A stretch of 64,000 bases of DNA from Chryseobacterium jejuense. Its GTDB lineage: Bacteria; Bacteroidota; Bacteroidia; Flavobacteriales; Weeksellaceae. Location of the stretch: assembly GCF_017877355.1 (NCBI RefSeq), contig NZ_JAGIPR010000006.1, forward strand, positions 1 to 64,000. Reading direction: 5' to 3'. The notes under the pieces were generated by a model, which saw nothing but the letters and a program-made list of their open reading frames with translations, was not told where the DNA came from and did no database searches. This document shows positions 44,937 to 54,714 of this stretch, in pieces. Numbering within the stretch: the stretch's first letter is position 1; each line of letters opens with the position of its first letter. The translations under genes were made by a program, and so were the position numbers.

Positions 44937-45449
44937 TTAAATTATAATCTTCTCAAAAGCTTTCCTTACTCCATCTGCCAAAACAACTTCTCCACAATAA
45001 GAGTACCCTTTACTTTCAAGAATTTTAAGCATTGCAATATTATCATAGTTTGTATCTACCTTAACACTCTGAATTCCATTAGCTCTGGTAAAATCTTCAA
45101 TGTGATCGAAAAGTTTTTTTACCATTCCCTGTCCTGCAAACTTTTCATCAATAGCTACACGATGTACCACTACAAATTCTCCGTTGCTGAGCCACGCCCC
45201 TTCAATTTTACTGTATGCAGGTTCATCGTTAAGGATCAAAGCTGCATAAACCGCAATTTCTCCATCTACTGTAAGTACATATCCAAAACCTTTTGCAATA
45301 TCGCTTTCTACTGTGTCAAGATTGGGATAGCCATTCTGCCATTGTGTACTTCCGTCCTGTCTTCTTCTTTCAATGGATTGCTGGATGATTCTCCAAATAA
45401 TGTCTCTGTCTTCAATTTCCGATTTTCTTAGTTTGATTTCTGGATTCAT
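44937..45449 (-). CDS. GNAT family N-acetyltransferase
   Basis: The 170-residue protein has a GNAT core with VVHRVAIDEKFAGQGMVKKLFDHIEDF (acetyl-CoA loop) and ILESKGYSYCGEV at the end. The start shares QWQNGYPN, similar in place to QWDEEYPN of the gene at 34619, so they form one subfamily. It is monocistronic. Substrate unknown. Confidence 0.88.
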   Translation of the reverse strand: MNPEIKLRKSEIEDRDIIWRIIQQSIERRRQDGSTQWQNGYPNLDTVESDIAKGFGYVLTVDGEIAVYAALILNDEPAYSKIEGAWLSNGEFVVVHRVAIDEKFAGQGMVKKLFDHIEDFTRANGIQSVKVDTNYDNIAMLKILESKGYSYCGEVVLADGVRKAFEKIII

Positions 45450-45889
45450 GTTGTTGATTTTGATTAAAAAATATAAAGATTAAAAGACTAAAAATCAGAA
45501 CCATTTATTTTTAGGCTGAATTTTGCTTAACGCAAAGGTTTTATTTATAAAGCTTAAGATTTTAAGTAAGCAAATAAACTGACTTCATCGTTGAAGAAGC
45601 TGGATGGCTATGCGGGTAGCCTAATGAGAATCAATTTCATTGATCCCGTCTTTGACTCCTTAAAAATATAACATAAGGTTCCTAGAACTTTGCATTAAAT
45701 TTAAATCAGATCAATACAAACTTCTGTTTATCCAAACTTTGGTTCTTCTTTATAATAGTTCTTCAAGTCATCTTTTAAACATTTAATTTTTTAATAATTT
45801 AATGTTTGATTTAATTAAAAAACCGAAAACTAATTAGAAATTAATTTTCGGTTCGAAGTAGTAAAATTTAAAATTATGAAATTGTTTTA
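45450..45889. other. Intergenic region, 440 bp
   Basis: The region is AT-rich with a GGCTATGCGGGTAGCC hairpin (45606-45621) and a GCTTAACGCAAAGG to AAGCTTAAGATTTTAAG stretch of the kind I have seen between many Chryseobacterium genes. A terminator for the DUF2007 gene lies at 45815-45853. No gene is seen. Confidence 0.4.
45815..45853 (-). terminator. Terminator of the DUF2007 gene
   Basis: On the minus strand AACCGAAAA, a loop and TTTTCGGTT form a 9-bp perfect stem followed by a T run. Confidence 0.78.
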
Positions 45890-46117
45890 TTAATTTTCAT
45901 TTTGTTGAAGATAAGCATCAATAATTTCGAAGGCTTTATTCTCATCCTGCAGATCCACCATAACCTTTAGCGATGTTGCGGTAGGTGTTGTGGTAAATGT
46001 AAGATAGTTATTTTCAACAGTGTTTGTAATTTGCGCGTCATCCAATTTAGACTTAACCAACTGAATTTCTGAAGGGTTATCACTTTCATAAACTGACACT
46101 CTCGTACTTCTTTCCAT
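45890..46117 (-). CDS. DUF2007 domain protein
   Basis: The 75-residue acidic protein has the family pattern VSVYESDNPSEIQLVKSKLDDAQI, a VENNYLTF strand and a C-terminal KVMVDLQDENKAFEIIDAYL. DUF2007 is a small ferredoxin-like fold thought to take part in signalling. Its partner is not known. It stands 61 bp downstream of the lysine aminotransferase gene. Confidence 0.8.
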   Translation of the reverse strand: MERSTRVSVYESDNPSEIQLVKSKLDDAQITNTVENNYLTFTTTPTATSLKVMVDLQDENKAFEIIDAYLQQNEN

Positions 46118-46178
46118 ATTCTAATTGTTTGAGTATTTAAATGTACAATGTTTTTTCGAAAATTACAAATCTTTATTT

Positions 46179-47504
46179 TTAAATTTTATTAATATTATTT
46201 TCAATTTTATCTAATGCCAATTGAATTTCTTCTTTGGTAACATTCAGATGTGGTCTGAAACGTAAAGAATGATCTCCACATGGAAGAATGATTAATCCAT
46301 CATTGAATAATTCAGTCATCATCTTATTTCTGTCAGCTCCGGATGGAAGATCAATGGCACACATTAATCCTCTACCTCTTGCATTGGAAATTTTTGCAGG
46401 ATATTTCTCAGCTAATGCTTTTAAGCTTTCCAATAAGAAATCACCTACTACCCTTGCATTTTCTACAAGGTTTTCTTTTTCGATAACTTCCATTACCAGT
46501 TGGAAACGAAGCATGTCGATAAAGTTTCCTCCAAATGTAGAGTTGATTCTTGAACTTTCTCTGAAAACATTGTTAGGAACTTCATCAAATTTCTCTTTAT
46601 TGGCTAATACTCCACAAACCTGAGCTTTTTTACCAAAAGAAATGATATCCGGTTTAGCTGTAAAGTGCTGGAATGCCCACATTTTACCTGTAATGGCAAT
46701 ACCTGTCTGAACTTCGTCAAAAATGAGTAAGATTTCATTGTCATCACAGATTTTTCTTAAACCTAGTAAGAATTCATCTCTGAAATGGTTATCACCACCT
46801 TCTGCCTGAATAGGTTCAATGATGATACAAGCTACTTTATCAGGATTCATCAGAATAGCTTCTTCAATCTGAACTAAAGCTAGTTGCTCGTTCTTGATTG
46901 TTTCAGCCAAATTCTCCTCTGTAATCGGGAATGATAATTTTGGATTCAAGATTCTTGGCCACTTAAACATTGGGAAATATTGATACTTTCTAGGATCTGA
47001 AGTGTTTGTTAAACTTAGAGTATAACCACTTCTTCCGTGGAAAGCCTGTTTAAAGTGAATACAGATTCCTGCTTCAGTATCAAGTCCTTTTTCAAAGTTT
47101 TTGCGCGTTTTCCAGTCGAAGCAAGCCTTTAATGCGTTTTCAACACCTAAAGTTCCACCTTCAATAAAGAAAGCGTATTGTAGTTCTTCAGGAATAACCA
47201 CTCTTTCGAACACTTCTAAAAAGTGAGCATATTCTTCTGAATAAACATCTGCTAATGTTGGCTTGTTAACTGCCATTCTTCCCAACCATTCTGATCTTTC
47301 TAAAAGATACGGGTGGTTGTACCCGATGGAAGCTGATGCAAACATAGAGAACATATCCAGGTATTCTCTGTCTGTAAGTTTATCATAAAGCCATGATCCG
47401 TGAGATTTTTCAATATCCATCACGAAATCGAAACCGTCCGCCAACACGTGTTTCCCAACTGTTTCTTTAACTTTATTTGCTTGTATATCTAATGTGTGTT
47501 CCAT
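46179..47504 (-). CDS. lat: L-lysine 6-aminotransferase
   Basis: The 441-residue PLP enzyme converts lysine and 2-oxoglutarate to allysine (2-aminoadipate 6-semialdehyde) and glutamate. Class III motifs are visible: AFHGRSGYTLSLTNTSD, IEPIQAEGGDNHF, LLIFDEVQTGIAITG and the PLP lysine in ISFGKKAQVCG. The presence of DKLTDREYLDMFSMFASASIGYNHP also fits the LAT subfamily. It lies downstream of an aldehyde dehydrogenase gene for the next step. Confidence 0.92.
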   Translation of the reverse strand: MEHTLDIQANKVKETVGKHVLADGFDFVMDIEKSHGSWLYDKLTDREYLDMFSMFASASIGYNHPYLLERSEWLGRMAVNKPTLADVYSEEYAHFLEVFERVVIPEELQYAFFIEGGTLGVENALKACFDWKTRKNFEKGLDTEAGICIHFKQAFHGRSGYTLSLTNTSDPRKYQYFPMFKWPRILNPKLSFPITEENLAETIKNEQLALVQIEEAILMNPDKVACIIIEPIQAEGGDNHFRDEFLLGLRKICDDNEILLIFDEVQTGIAITGKMWAFQHFTAKPDIISFGKKAQVCGVLANKEKFDEVPNNVFRESSRINSTFGGNFIDMLRFQLVMEVIEKENLVENARVVGDFLLESLKALAEKYPAKISNARGRGLMCAIDLPSGADRNKMMTELFNDGLIILPCGDHSLRFRPHLNVTKEEIQLALDKIENNINKI

Positions 47505-47618
47505 AATAAATTGTTGTGTGATTTAATAAGTGAATGATTAAACAATCAAAAGACTGAACATTTAATCATTCAGGTTATTAAGTTTTTTATAGTTTTTTTA
47601 TTGCTTCAAGTAAAGCTT

Positions 47619-49169
47619 TTATAAATCAAATTTAATTCCTTGTGCTAAAGGAAGTTGTGCAGTATAATTTATAGTATTAGTTTGTCTTCTCATATAATAC
47701 TTCCAGGCATCTGATCCTGATTCTCTTCCACCTCCGGTTTCTTTTTCACCTCCGAAAGCTCCTCCGATTTCTGCACCAGAAGTACCAATATTTACGTTCG
47801 CAATACCACAATCTGAACCTGCATGAGAAAGGAATAATTCTGCTTCTCTAAGGTTTTGAGTCATGATTGCAGAAGAAAGTCCCTGTGGAACATCATTCTG
47901 AATAACGATGGCTTCTTCTAATGTTTTGTATTTGATTAAGTATAAAATAGGTGCAAATGTCTCGTGCTGAACAATCTCGTAAGAGTTTTTCACTTCAGCA
48001 ACGCAAGGTTTTACATAGCATCCGGATTCATAGTCTTTTCCGGATAAAACACCGCCTTCAACAACGAATTTTCCGCCTTCTTTTTTACATTTCTTGATAG
48101 ATTCCTGATATTGGTTTACTGCATCTACATCAATGAGTGGTCCTACATGGTTTGTTTCATCCAATGGGTTTCCGATCTTCAATTGACCATAAGCTTTTAC
48201 CAGTCTTGTTTTTACTTCATCATACACGTCTTCGTGGATAATCAGCCTTCTTGTAGATGTACATCTTTGTCCAGCAGTTCCTACCGCTCCGAAAACAGCT
48301 CCAATGATAGACATATTAAGATCTGCTTCTTTGGTAATGATAATCGCATTGTTACCTCCTAATTCAAGGATAGATTTTCCGAATCTTTCTGCTACTTTAG
48401 AAGAAACCATTCTTCCTACTCTTGTAGAGCCTGTGAAAGATACTAAAGCGACTCTCTTGTCATCAACTAATTTCTGTCCGATTTCGTGATCTGCTACCAA
48501 TACACTTGAAATTCCTTCAGAAAGATTGTTCTCTTTCAAAACTTCATTCATAATATTCTGGCAGGCAATGGCACAAAGCGGAGTTTTTTCCGATGGCTTC
48601 CAGATGGTAACATTACCACAAATCCATGCTAATGCTGTGTTCCAAGACCATACTGCTACCGGGAAGTTGAATGCAGTGATGATTCCCACTACCCCAAGCG
48701 GATGGTATTGTTCATACATTCTGTGACCAGGTCTTTCTGAGTGCATTGTATATCCCTGAAGCTGTCTTGAAAGTCCTACTGCAAAATCGCAGATATCGAT
48801 CATTTCCTGTACTTCCCCAAGTCCTTCCTGCAAAGATTTACCCATTTCGTAAGAAACCAGTTTTCCAAGATCGTCTTTATATTCTCTTAACTTTAAACCA
48901 AGCTGTCTTACGATCTCTCCTCTCTTAGGAGCCGGGATCAGCCTGAATTCCTGAAATGCCTTTTGAGCCGTTTCAATTACTTTGTCATAATCACTTTCTC
49001 CGGAAGTCTTTACTTTTGCAATTAATTTTCCGTCTGCAGGAGATACGCTTTCTATCGTCTTTCCTGATGCGAAATATTTACCGCCCACTGAAGTACCTTT
49101 ATTCTCTTCTTTAATACCAAGGTTTTTGAGTGTTTTTTCGATTCCGAAATCCTTTACTTTTTTTGACAT
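47619..49169 (-). CDS. amaB: Aldehyde dehydrogenase, aminoadipate semialdehyde type
   Basis: The 516-residue protein is an ALDH7-like enzyme. It has GVVGIITAFNFPVAVWSWN, SFTGSTRVGRMVSSK, the catalytic Glu in LELGGNNAIII and Cys in GAVGTAGQRCTSTRRL, and the GAFGGEKETGGGRESGSDAWKYYMRRQTNT end. It probably oxidises 2-aminoadipate semialdehyde to 2-aminoadipate, the product of the lat reaction encoded 114 bp downstream. The symbol is by analogy with Pseudomonas. Confidence 0.9.
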   Translation of the reverse strand: MSKKVKDFGIEKTLKNLGIKEENKGTSVGGKYFASGKTIESVSPADGKLIAKVKTSGESDYDKVIETAQKAFQEFRLIPAPKRGEIVRQLGLKLREYKDDLGKLVSYEMGKSLQEGLGEVQEMIDICDFAVGLSRQLQGYTMHSERPGHRMYEQYHPLGVVGIITAFNFPVAVWSWNTALAWICGNVTIWKPSEKTPLCAIACQNIMNEVLKENNLSEGISSVLVADHEIGQKLVDDKRVALVSFTGSTRVGRMVSSKVAERFGKSILELGGNNAIIITKEADLNMSIIGAVFGAVGTAGQRCTSTRRLIIHEDVYDEVKTRLVKAYGQLKIGNPLDETNHVGPLIDVDAVNQYQESIKKCKKEGGKFVVEGGVLSGKDYESGCYVKPCVAEVKNSYEIVQHETFAPILYLIKYKTLEEAIVIQNDVPQGLSSAIMTQNLREAELFLSHAGSDCGIANVNIGTSGAEIGGAFGGEKETGGGRESGSDAWKYYMRRQTNTINYTAQLPLAQGIKFDL

Positions 49170-49248
49170 AAAATCTTACTTTTCGTTCTCTCTAAAGATA
49201 AAAATATTATGCGAACCTCAAAACTTTAATTTTTTAATATGTTATTTA

Positions 49249-49279
49249 TTTGGACTAATTATAAACATGCTTATCTTTG
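49249..49279 (+). promoter_or_regulatory. Promoter of the 49-residue membrane protein gene
   Basis: TTTG (49249-49252), a 19-bp spacer and TATCTTTG (49272-49279) match the Bacteroidetes consensus exactly. The ATG lies 26 bp after the -7 box. Confidence 0.75.
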
Positions 49280-49305
49280 TACAGTAATCTTTTTGACAAT
49301 CACCG

Positions 49306-49455
49306 ATGGAAAATTCACAAGAAAATAACTCAAAGTTTAAAAAGTGGTTCAAGCGTGTGGGATGGGCAGGGTTTGCTTTCTTTACCATTAAAGGCTTGAT
49401 TTGGCTCGTCATATTCTACTTTGGAGCAGATTCGCTTCAGAGTTGTATAAAATAA
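49306..49455 (+). CDS. Small single-pass membrane protein, 49 residues
   Basis: The frame encodes a charged head (MENSQENNSKFKKWFKRVG), one membrane segment (WAGFAFFTIKGLIWLVIFYF) and a short tail (GADSLQSCIK). It has a full promoter upstream and a strong terminator 2 bp after the stop, so it is a monocistronic gene. No family was recognised. The KKWxKRxGWAGFxFFxIKG layout appears in similar short proteins of Flavobacteriia, from memory. Confidence 0.75.
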   Translation: MENSQENNSKFKKWFKRVGWAGFAFFTIKGLIWLVIFYFGADSLQSCIK

Positions 49456-49490
49456 AAAGCAGAGAAAATTTTTCTCTGCTTTCTTTTTAA
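49456..49490. terminator. Terminator after the small membrane protein gene
   Basis: AAAGCAGAGAAAA and TTCTCTGCTTT form an 11-bp stem with T run on the plus side and a shorter one on the minus side. Confidence 0.85.
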
Positions 49491-49634
49491 CATTAAGGTT
49501 GATTAATTGTTTTTTTGATAAATAAAACTTCAAAAAATACAAAATTTTTCATTTCTCAAGGCTCAATATCTTCCATTTTACTCCCTAAAACTAGCCTTTC
49601 ACAAGCTTCTCCTTTCTCCACTTTTGCTGACCAA

Positions 49635-49823
49635 CTACTCTTTTTTCTTTCTTCCCGAATTAATAAGGCTTTGGTGCAGGAGATACTCTATTTGTCCATT
49701 TACACTTCGGAATTCATCATTGGCCCATTTTTCGAGGAGTTTATAAGTAGACTCATCTATCCTTAAGACAAAGGATTTCTTGCCTTTGTTTTCCGAAGTG
49801 TTCTGAGCTTTTTCTGATTTCAT
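49635..49823 (-). CDS. Ribbon-helix-helix (Arc-like) DNA-binding protein
   Basis: The 62-residue product has a basic disordered head and then KSFVLRIDESTYKLLEKWANDEF with RSVNGQIEYLLHQSLINSG, the ribbon-helix-helix pattern of Arc-type repressors. The frame opens at 49850, but the ATG at 49823 (MKSEKAQ) gives the usual length. It lies 86 bp downstream of the SPFH gene and may be co-transcribed. Targets unknown. Confidence 0.75.
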   Translation of the reverse strand: MKSEKAQNTSENKGKKSFVLRIDESTYKLLEKWANDEFRSVNGQIEYLLHQSLINSGRKKKE

Positions 49824-49908
49824 TATTCTTGTTTTTGATGCAAGATGCATTGGTTATATTCCTGATTTATAATTTCAATAAATCCTGAATGCCTGATTGT
49901 TATGACTA

Positions 49909-50775
49909 CTAGTTATACAGTGTTCCTGCATTCAACACTGGTGTTACCGCTTTTTCACCACAAAGAACCACCATTAAGTTACTTACCATTGCTGCTTTTC
50001 TTTCATCATCAAGTTCAACGATATTTTCTTCTGAAAGTTTTTTCAGGGCAAGGTCTACCATTCCAACCGCTCCTTCTACGATTTTTGTCCTTGCTGCTAC
50101 AATCGCTGTAGCCTGCTGTCTTTGAAGCATAGCACCTGCAATTTCTGAGGCATACGCTAAATGCGAAATTCTGGCTTCCTGAATTACGATTCCTGCTTTT
50201 GAAAGACGATCTGTAAGTTCCTGTTCCAAAATAGAATTGATTTTATCTCCACCTTCCCTCAATGTAATCGGAGCATGATCATCTTCCAGATTATCATAAG
50301 GGAAACTCATGGCTAAATGACGTACTGCTGCTTCACTCTGCATTCTTACAAAGTCTGAATAACGTTCTACATCAAAAGCAGCTTTATAAGTATCTCCTAC
50401 TTTCCATACCATTACTACTGCAATTTCGATAGGATTCCCCATTTTATCATTTACCTTCAAAGTTTGTCCCTGTAAGTTTTCTGAACGCAATGACATTTTC
50501 TGAGATGAGTATAATGGATTGATAAAGAATAATCCGTTATCTTTTACGGTTCCTACATACTTTCCGAAGAAGTTCAAAACTCTCGAGTGGTTAGGCTGAA
50601 TAATCATTAGCCCTTTTAAGAAAAAGCACGCAAGCAGAAAGCAAAGCATTGCAATCGCAACAAACGTAATACTTTGATCCACCCCACTGATAAAGAAGTA
50701 AGCCGCAACAACAAAGAGCGCCAGACAGATCACTAATGTAAGGTAACCCGACATAGGTTTTAATGTTTTCTCCAT
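49909..50775 (-). CDS. SPFH/band 7 domain membrane protein
   Basis: The 288-residue protein has two membrane segments near the N-terminus (about 10-60), then the SPFH domain with IIQPNHSRVLNFFGKYVGTVKDNGLFFINPLYSSQKMSL and the later helix ILEQELTDRLSKAGIVIQEARISHLAYASEIAGAMLQRQQA. Such proteins assemble in membrane microdomains and may act as scaffolds for proteases. It is paired with the ribbon-helix-helix gene. Confidence 0.9.
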   Translation of the reverse strand: MEKTLKPMSGYLTLVICLALFVVAAYFFISGVDQSITFVAIAMLCFLLACFFLKGLMIIQPNHSRVLNFFGKYVGTVKDNGLFFINPLYSSQKMSLRSENLQGQTLKVNDKMGNPIEIAVVMVWKVGDTYKAAFDVERYSDFVRMQSEAAVRHLAMSFPYDNLEDDHAPITLREGGDKINSILEQELTDRLSKAGIVIQEARISHLAYASEIAGAMLQRQQATAIVAARTKIVEGAVGMVDLALKKLSEENIVELDDERKAAMVSNLMVVLCGEKAVTPVLNAGTLYN

Positions 50776-51222
50776 GATTGAATTTTTAATTTGATATTAT
50801 TTTGATATCATAAAGTTAGCAGTAAATTTTGGATTTTTAATGATAAATTTTGGATTTTTTGAAGGGTTCGAGATACGAATTGCAGGGTTTGGGGTTTCAA
50901 TTCCTTTAAGTATCTGTAGTTTTTTATAGTAATTGCAGCCGAGATAAAGAGGAATAAACGCCAGGTTAGAAAAGTTTTTGTAATCTATAATGTAAAAGAC
51001 CACAAAGGCATTTCACTCAGCTAAGGGCGTACTTTTCTGAACGAAGTGCCGCTGCGAACGGAAAAATTAACTACACTATACATTTAACATTGCAAACATT
51101 GCGTTAAAACAAATCTTTAAAGTATTTCATTATCTACATAAAATAACCGTTATACTTTCATCTTTTTATGCACAAAAAAATCCCGGAATGATTTCCGGGA
51201 TTTAAAGTAATATGTTTAAAGA
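50776..51222. other. Gap between SPFH and ccsBA genes
   Basis: A 68-codon minus-strand frame (50797-51003) lacks domain or promoter signs and its end is built on a TTTTGGATTTTTAATGATAAA type repeat, so it is not called. At 51174-51204 lies the ccsBA terminator. The stretch 51013-51062 is GC-richer, without a clear role. Confidence 0.4.
51174..51204 (-). terminator. Terminator of ccsBA
   Basis: On the minus strand AAATCCCGGAA and TTCCGGGATTT form an 11-bp stem with a 5-base loop, followed by TTTTG. Confidence 0.88.
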
Positions 51223-54200
51223 TTATTTCTTCGTTAAGGTTTTAAACTTGAAATAAGATACAGCTGCTAAAGTGATCATTGTTCCGATTCCGATGTATAC
51301 CCAAGCTGGTATTGGCACCGGATCTCCTGCTGCATAAGAGTGAAGTCCGCTTAGATAGTAATTCACTCCAAAATAAGTCATTACCATTGAACAGAAAGCA
51401 AACATGGTTGCAACGTGGAATGCCCATCTGCTTCTTAATCCTGGAACTAATCTCATGTGTAATACAAAAGCGTATACCATAATAGAAATGAAAGCCCATG
51501 TTTCTTTCGGGTCCCAGCTCCAGTATCTACCCCAAGATTCATTCGCCCAAATACCTCCAAGGAAGTTCCCTACTGTTAGGGCAAAAAGACCTACCGTTAG
51601 TGACATTTCAGAAACAATTACCAGTTCTTTCAGTGTTGTATCATGGTGAATTTTATAGGTGTCTTTGTTTGAGATAATATAGAATACTAAAGATAGTACA
51701 GCAATAATCATCGACAGGGCAAAGAAACCATAACTTGATGTAATAATCGCCACGTGAACAATCAACCAGTAAGATTTCAATACCGGAACCAGCGGCGTGA
51801 TTTGTGGATCAAGTGCTGAACCTCCGTGCGCAAATCCCATCATGATTACAGCTACCATAAATCCTGATGCAGGAATCAAAGCATTGGAATTTCTATACAA
51901 TGCAAAACCTGCAGAAATACCCACCCATGAGATAAAGATAATTGCTTCATATCCGTTACTCCAAGGTGCATGTCCAGAAATATACCATCTTGCTACAAGG
52001 CCTAGGAAGTGGAACATATATCCTATAGACCCAATACCAATGATTATTTTAATCACTTTATTTAAAGCTTTATTAGGCTTGAATAGCTCAACAAAACCTA
52101 ACATTAAAAGAAGCCCTCCAATAATTGTATAGAAGATTAATAATTTGAAATTGATATTCACATTATTCATGAATACCTCAAGATCTACTTTAGATTGATC
52201 AGGAATAACAGCTTTCCCCCATTTCTTCTGATAGTCTGAAAGTTTCACCAACTCTGTATCTGCTTTGCTCCAGTTTCCTGATCTTTGTGCTCCGATAACT
52301 TCTGCAAAATAAGGTCCCATTACTTGCTGAGACTCCATATCCGGTTCGAATTTCTGGTCTAACCATGAATGCCAAGTGTGGTTGGCATCATTTTTTACAG
52401 GAACAATTCTTAAAAACTGACCACTGAAAAACTCATTGAAGATCTGAACTCTTTCATTAAGTTTAATTACCTGCTTGTCATATTCAGACTGATCTGCCGG
52501 TTTTTTGGCAAAAGCAGCGTTATAATCTCTTTCCAGAATATAAGTTAACATTCCTGTTCTCTTATCTACCGGGAATAAATTCAGTAAAGAAGTATATCCT
52601 TCTTCATTTGCTTTTGTTTTTTCGAGAAGAGCTTTACCTCCTTTTTCATCAACCTTAATTAGAGGAACTGATGTCCAGCTTTCCGTGTCTGTATTGATAG
52701 AAAGGAACCATTGGTTAGCATCCAGGGATTTTCCGTCTGTTCCTTTGAAGGTGTCATGCTTGTAAAGTTTTCTTAAAACCTCTAAAGCCTGAGTGTTCAT
52801 TGGAATAATTCGTCCTTCGAAGTTCTGAACCAACAGGTAACCGAATTTTTCTGCGTGTTCTTTGCTGATCTTATTTCTTGAAATGATTTCATCAGCTGAA
52901 ATGGTTCTCATTTTCCCCATTGGAGAAGCTAATGAGTTCTGTCTTATCTCGCTATCCTGGGATGCTTGAGTTTGAGGAGCCGGTGCTGCATGTGTATGCC
53001 CGTCACCTTCTACGTGTACGTGTTCTCTGCTTCCGTCAGTAGTTCCATGCGTTTCGATTTTTTGAGCATTCAACCCAAAGCTTAAGAATAATAAAAGTAC
53101 TACTGCTGCTTTCTTTTTATTAACGTCTTTCAGCATTTTATTTAATTTCCAGAAGTGTGTTCCTTTCCAGAAGAAGATCACAAACATGCCTAAGAATAAT
53201 AATCCATACCCGATATAAGAAACTAAAGTTCCCCAAAAATCGTGGTTTACAGATAATACTGTTCCCATTCTGTCTGGGTCAAAGCTTGACTGGAAGAAAC
53301 GGTATCCTTTATAGTTTAGAACGTGGTTCATATAGATTTTATAAGGCGTTTCTTTTCCTTCGTCTACAATTTTAATGTGACTTTCATAAGCACTTGGAGA
53401 ACTACTTCCCGGATATGTTTCCATCACAAAATCATCTAATTTCAAAGCAAATGGAGTGTTATAAACTTTTGGTCCGTATCCAACCATGATGTTCAATCCG
53501 TCCATGGTGATTTGCTTATAAGCATTTGGATTTCCTTTTTCCACAGAAAGGTCAACCAATTGTTTTGTTTTTGGCCCTTGTAATTCAATCTGAAGCATAT
53601 CCGGCACGTTGGCATCTTTCTTTCTATCGCCTTCAATAGCCATCAGTTTTCCTTTTTTAAGACCTTCAGGAACTACCAGTTTTAACTCATTGATGGTATA
53701 TAAACTTCTCAATGCCAAAGGCTGGAATTCATCTTTTACAGTACTTCCGGTTGCCTGAGTTGCCATGGTCATGAAACTTGCATCTACTGGAGTTTTAATA
53801 AATAATTTTCCTCCTTCATTTTTGAATTCAACAGCTCCATCAATAGCTCTGTTAAATGTTACCAAAGTTCCGTTGATCGATTTTGTATCCCCGGCTTTGA
53901 TGTAGATGTTTTGTCTTCCTGTTTTCCCGGTTGAAACCAGGTGAAGGTACTCAGTTCCGTTAGGTTCAGCCAATAAACTGTCTTTTTTTCTTTGAATATA
54001 TTCTTTTGCAAAGATCTTTACTTCTTTCCCGTGGAAATCATAAGTTGCGTTAAGATCTTTATGTAAAGGAGACATCAGGTAAGGAATATCCTGGTAATTA
54101 AGGACATCACCTTTTTCCTCGATCTGGATTTTAAGGAAATTTTTATCCGTTACAATTTCGTTGGATGTTTCCCCTTCTCTGATGTGCATCGTTCCTTCAA

Positions 54201-54498
54201 AACTGATGTATCTTGTGATGGCACCACCGATAAAAATGAAGATAAAGGCAAGGTGAAAAACCAAAACCGGCCATTTATCTCTTTTCCACAGTCTGTATCT
54301 TCCGATATTTCCTATGAAGTTAATAATAAGCAGCACCATAATGAGTTCAAACCATTTGGCCTCATAAATTAATGCTTTTGCTGTAGGAGTTCCGTAGTCG
54401 TTTTCTAAGAACGTTGCATAGGCCATTGCGAATGCAAAAACCAGTAACAATACAGCCATTGTCCTGGTTGAGATAATAATATCCTGGAGCTTCTTCAT
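51223..54498 (-). CDS. ccsBA: Fused cytochrome c biogenesis protein CcsBA (System II)
   Basis: The product (1091 residues from the chosen start) carries haem across the membrane and attaches it to cytochrome c. The N-terminal CcsB/ResB part starts MKKLQDIIISTRTMAVLLLVF and spans about 470 residues with four membrane segments. A periplasmic middle part includes a His-rich stretch (THAAPAPQTQ). The C-terminal CcsA part has WWD-type GRYWSWDPKETW at about residue 990. The frame opens 35 codons upstream at 54603, but the ATG at 54498 gives the normal membrane start. Confidence 0.93.
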   Translation of the reverse strand: MKKLQDIIISTRTMAVLLLVFAFAMAYATFLENDYGTPTAKALIYEAKWFELIMVLLIINFIGNIGRYRLWKRDKWPVLVFHLAFIFIFIGGAITRYISFEGTMHIREGETSNEIVTDKNFLKIQIEEKGDVLNYQDIPYLMSPLHKDLNATYDFHGKEVKIFAKEYIQRKKDSLLAEPNGTEYLHLVSTGKTGRQNIYIKAGDTKSINGTLVTFNRAIDGAVEFKNEGGKLFIKTPVDASFMTMATQATGSTVKDEFQPLALRSLYTINELKLVVPEGLKKGKLMAIEGDRKKDANVPDMLQIELQGPKTKQLVDLSVEKGNPNAYKQITMDGLNIMVGYGPKVYNTPFALKLDDFVMETYPGSSSPSAYESHIKIVDEGKETPYKIYMNHVLNYKGYRFFQSSFDPDRMGTVLSVNHDFWGTLVSYIGYGLLFLGMFVIFFWKGTHFWKLNKMLKDVNKKKAAVVLLLFLSFGLNAQKIETHGTTDGSREHVHVEGDGHTHAAPAPQTQASQDSEIRQNSLASPMGKMRTISADEIISRNKISKEHAEKFGYLLVQNFEGRIIPMNTQALEVLRKLYKHDTFKGTDGKSLDANQWFLSINTDTESWTSVPLIKVDEKGGKALLEKTKANEEGYTSLLNLFPVDKRTGMLTYILERDYNAAFAKKPADQSEYDKQVIKLNERVQIFNEFFSGQFLRIVPVKNDANHTWHSWLDQKFEPDMESQQVMGPYFAEVIGAQRSGNWSKADTELVKLSDYQKKWGKAVIPDQSKVDLEVFMNNVNINFKLLIFYTIIGGLLLMLGFVELFKPNKALNKVIKIIIGIGSIGYMFHFLGLVARWYISGHAPWSNGYEAIIFISWVGISAGFALYRNSNALIPASGFMVAVIMMGFAHGGSALDPQITPLVPVLKSYWLIVHVAIITSSYGFFALSMIIAVLSLVFYIISNKDTYKIHHDTTLKELVIVSEMSLTVGLFALTVGNFLGGIWANESWGRYWSWDPKETWAFISIMVYAFVLHMRLVPGLRSRWAFHVATMFAFCSMVMTYFGVNYYLSGLHSYAAGDPVPIPAWVYIGIGTMITLAAVSYFKFKTLTKK

Positions 54499-54714
54499 GT
54501 TTATATGTACTTGACATGCAAAAATAAGGATGATAAACCATAAAGAGCTGAAAAAAAGCTGTTTTTTGTCATTTTGATCCCTGTTTTCGTTATTTTGAAT
54601 CATTCTTAATAAGTTTGGAGTTATTAAGAAAAAATCAATTTTTAATCCTGAAAAAATACGGATTTATAATACCTATATCAGTGATTGAATACTTCTATTT
54701 CAGGCTATTGTTTT

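Noticed and set aside
50797..51003. 68-codon minus-strand frame upstream of the SPFH gene
   Set aside because: The end of the product is a short repeat (NPKFIIKNPKF) derived from simple AT-rich DNA, and there is no support from motif or promoter.
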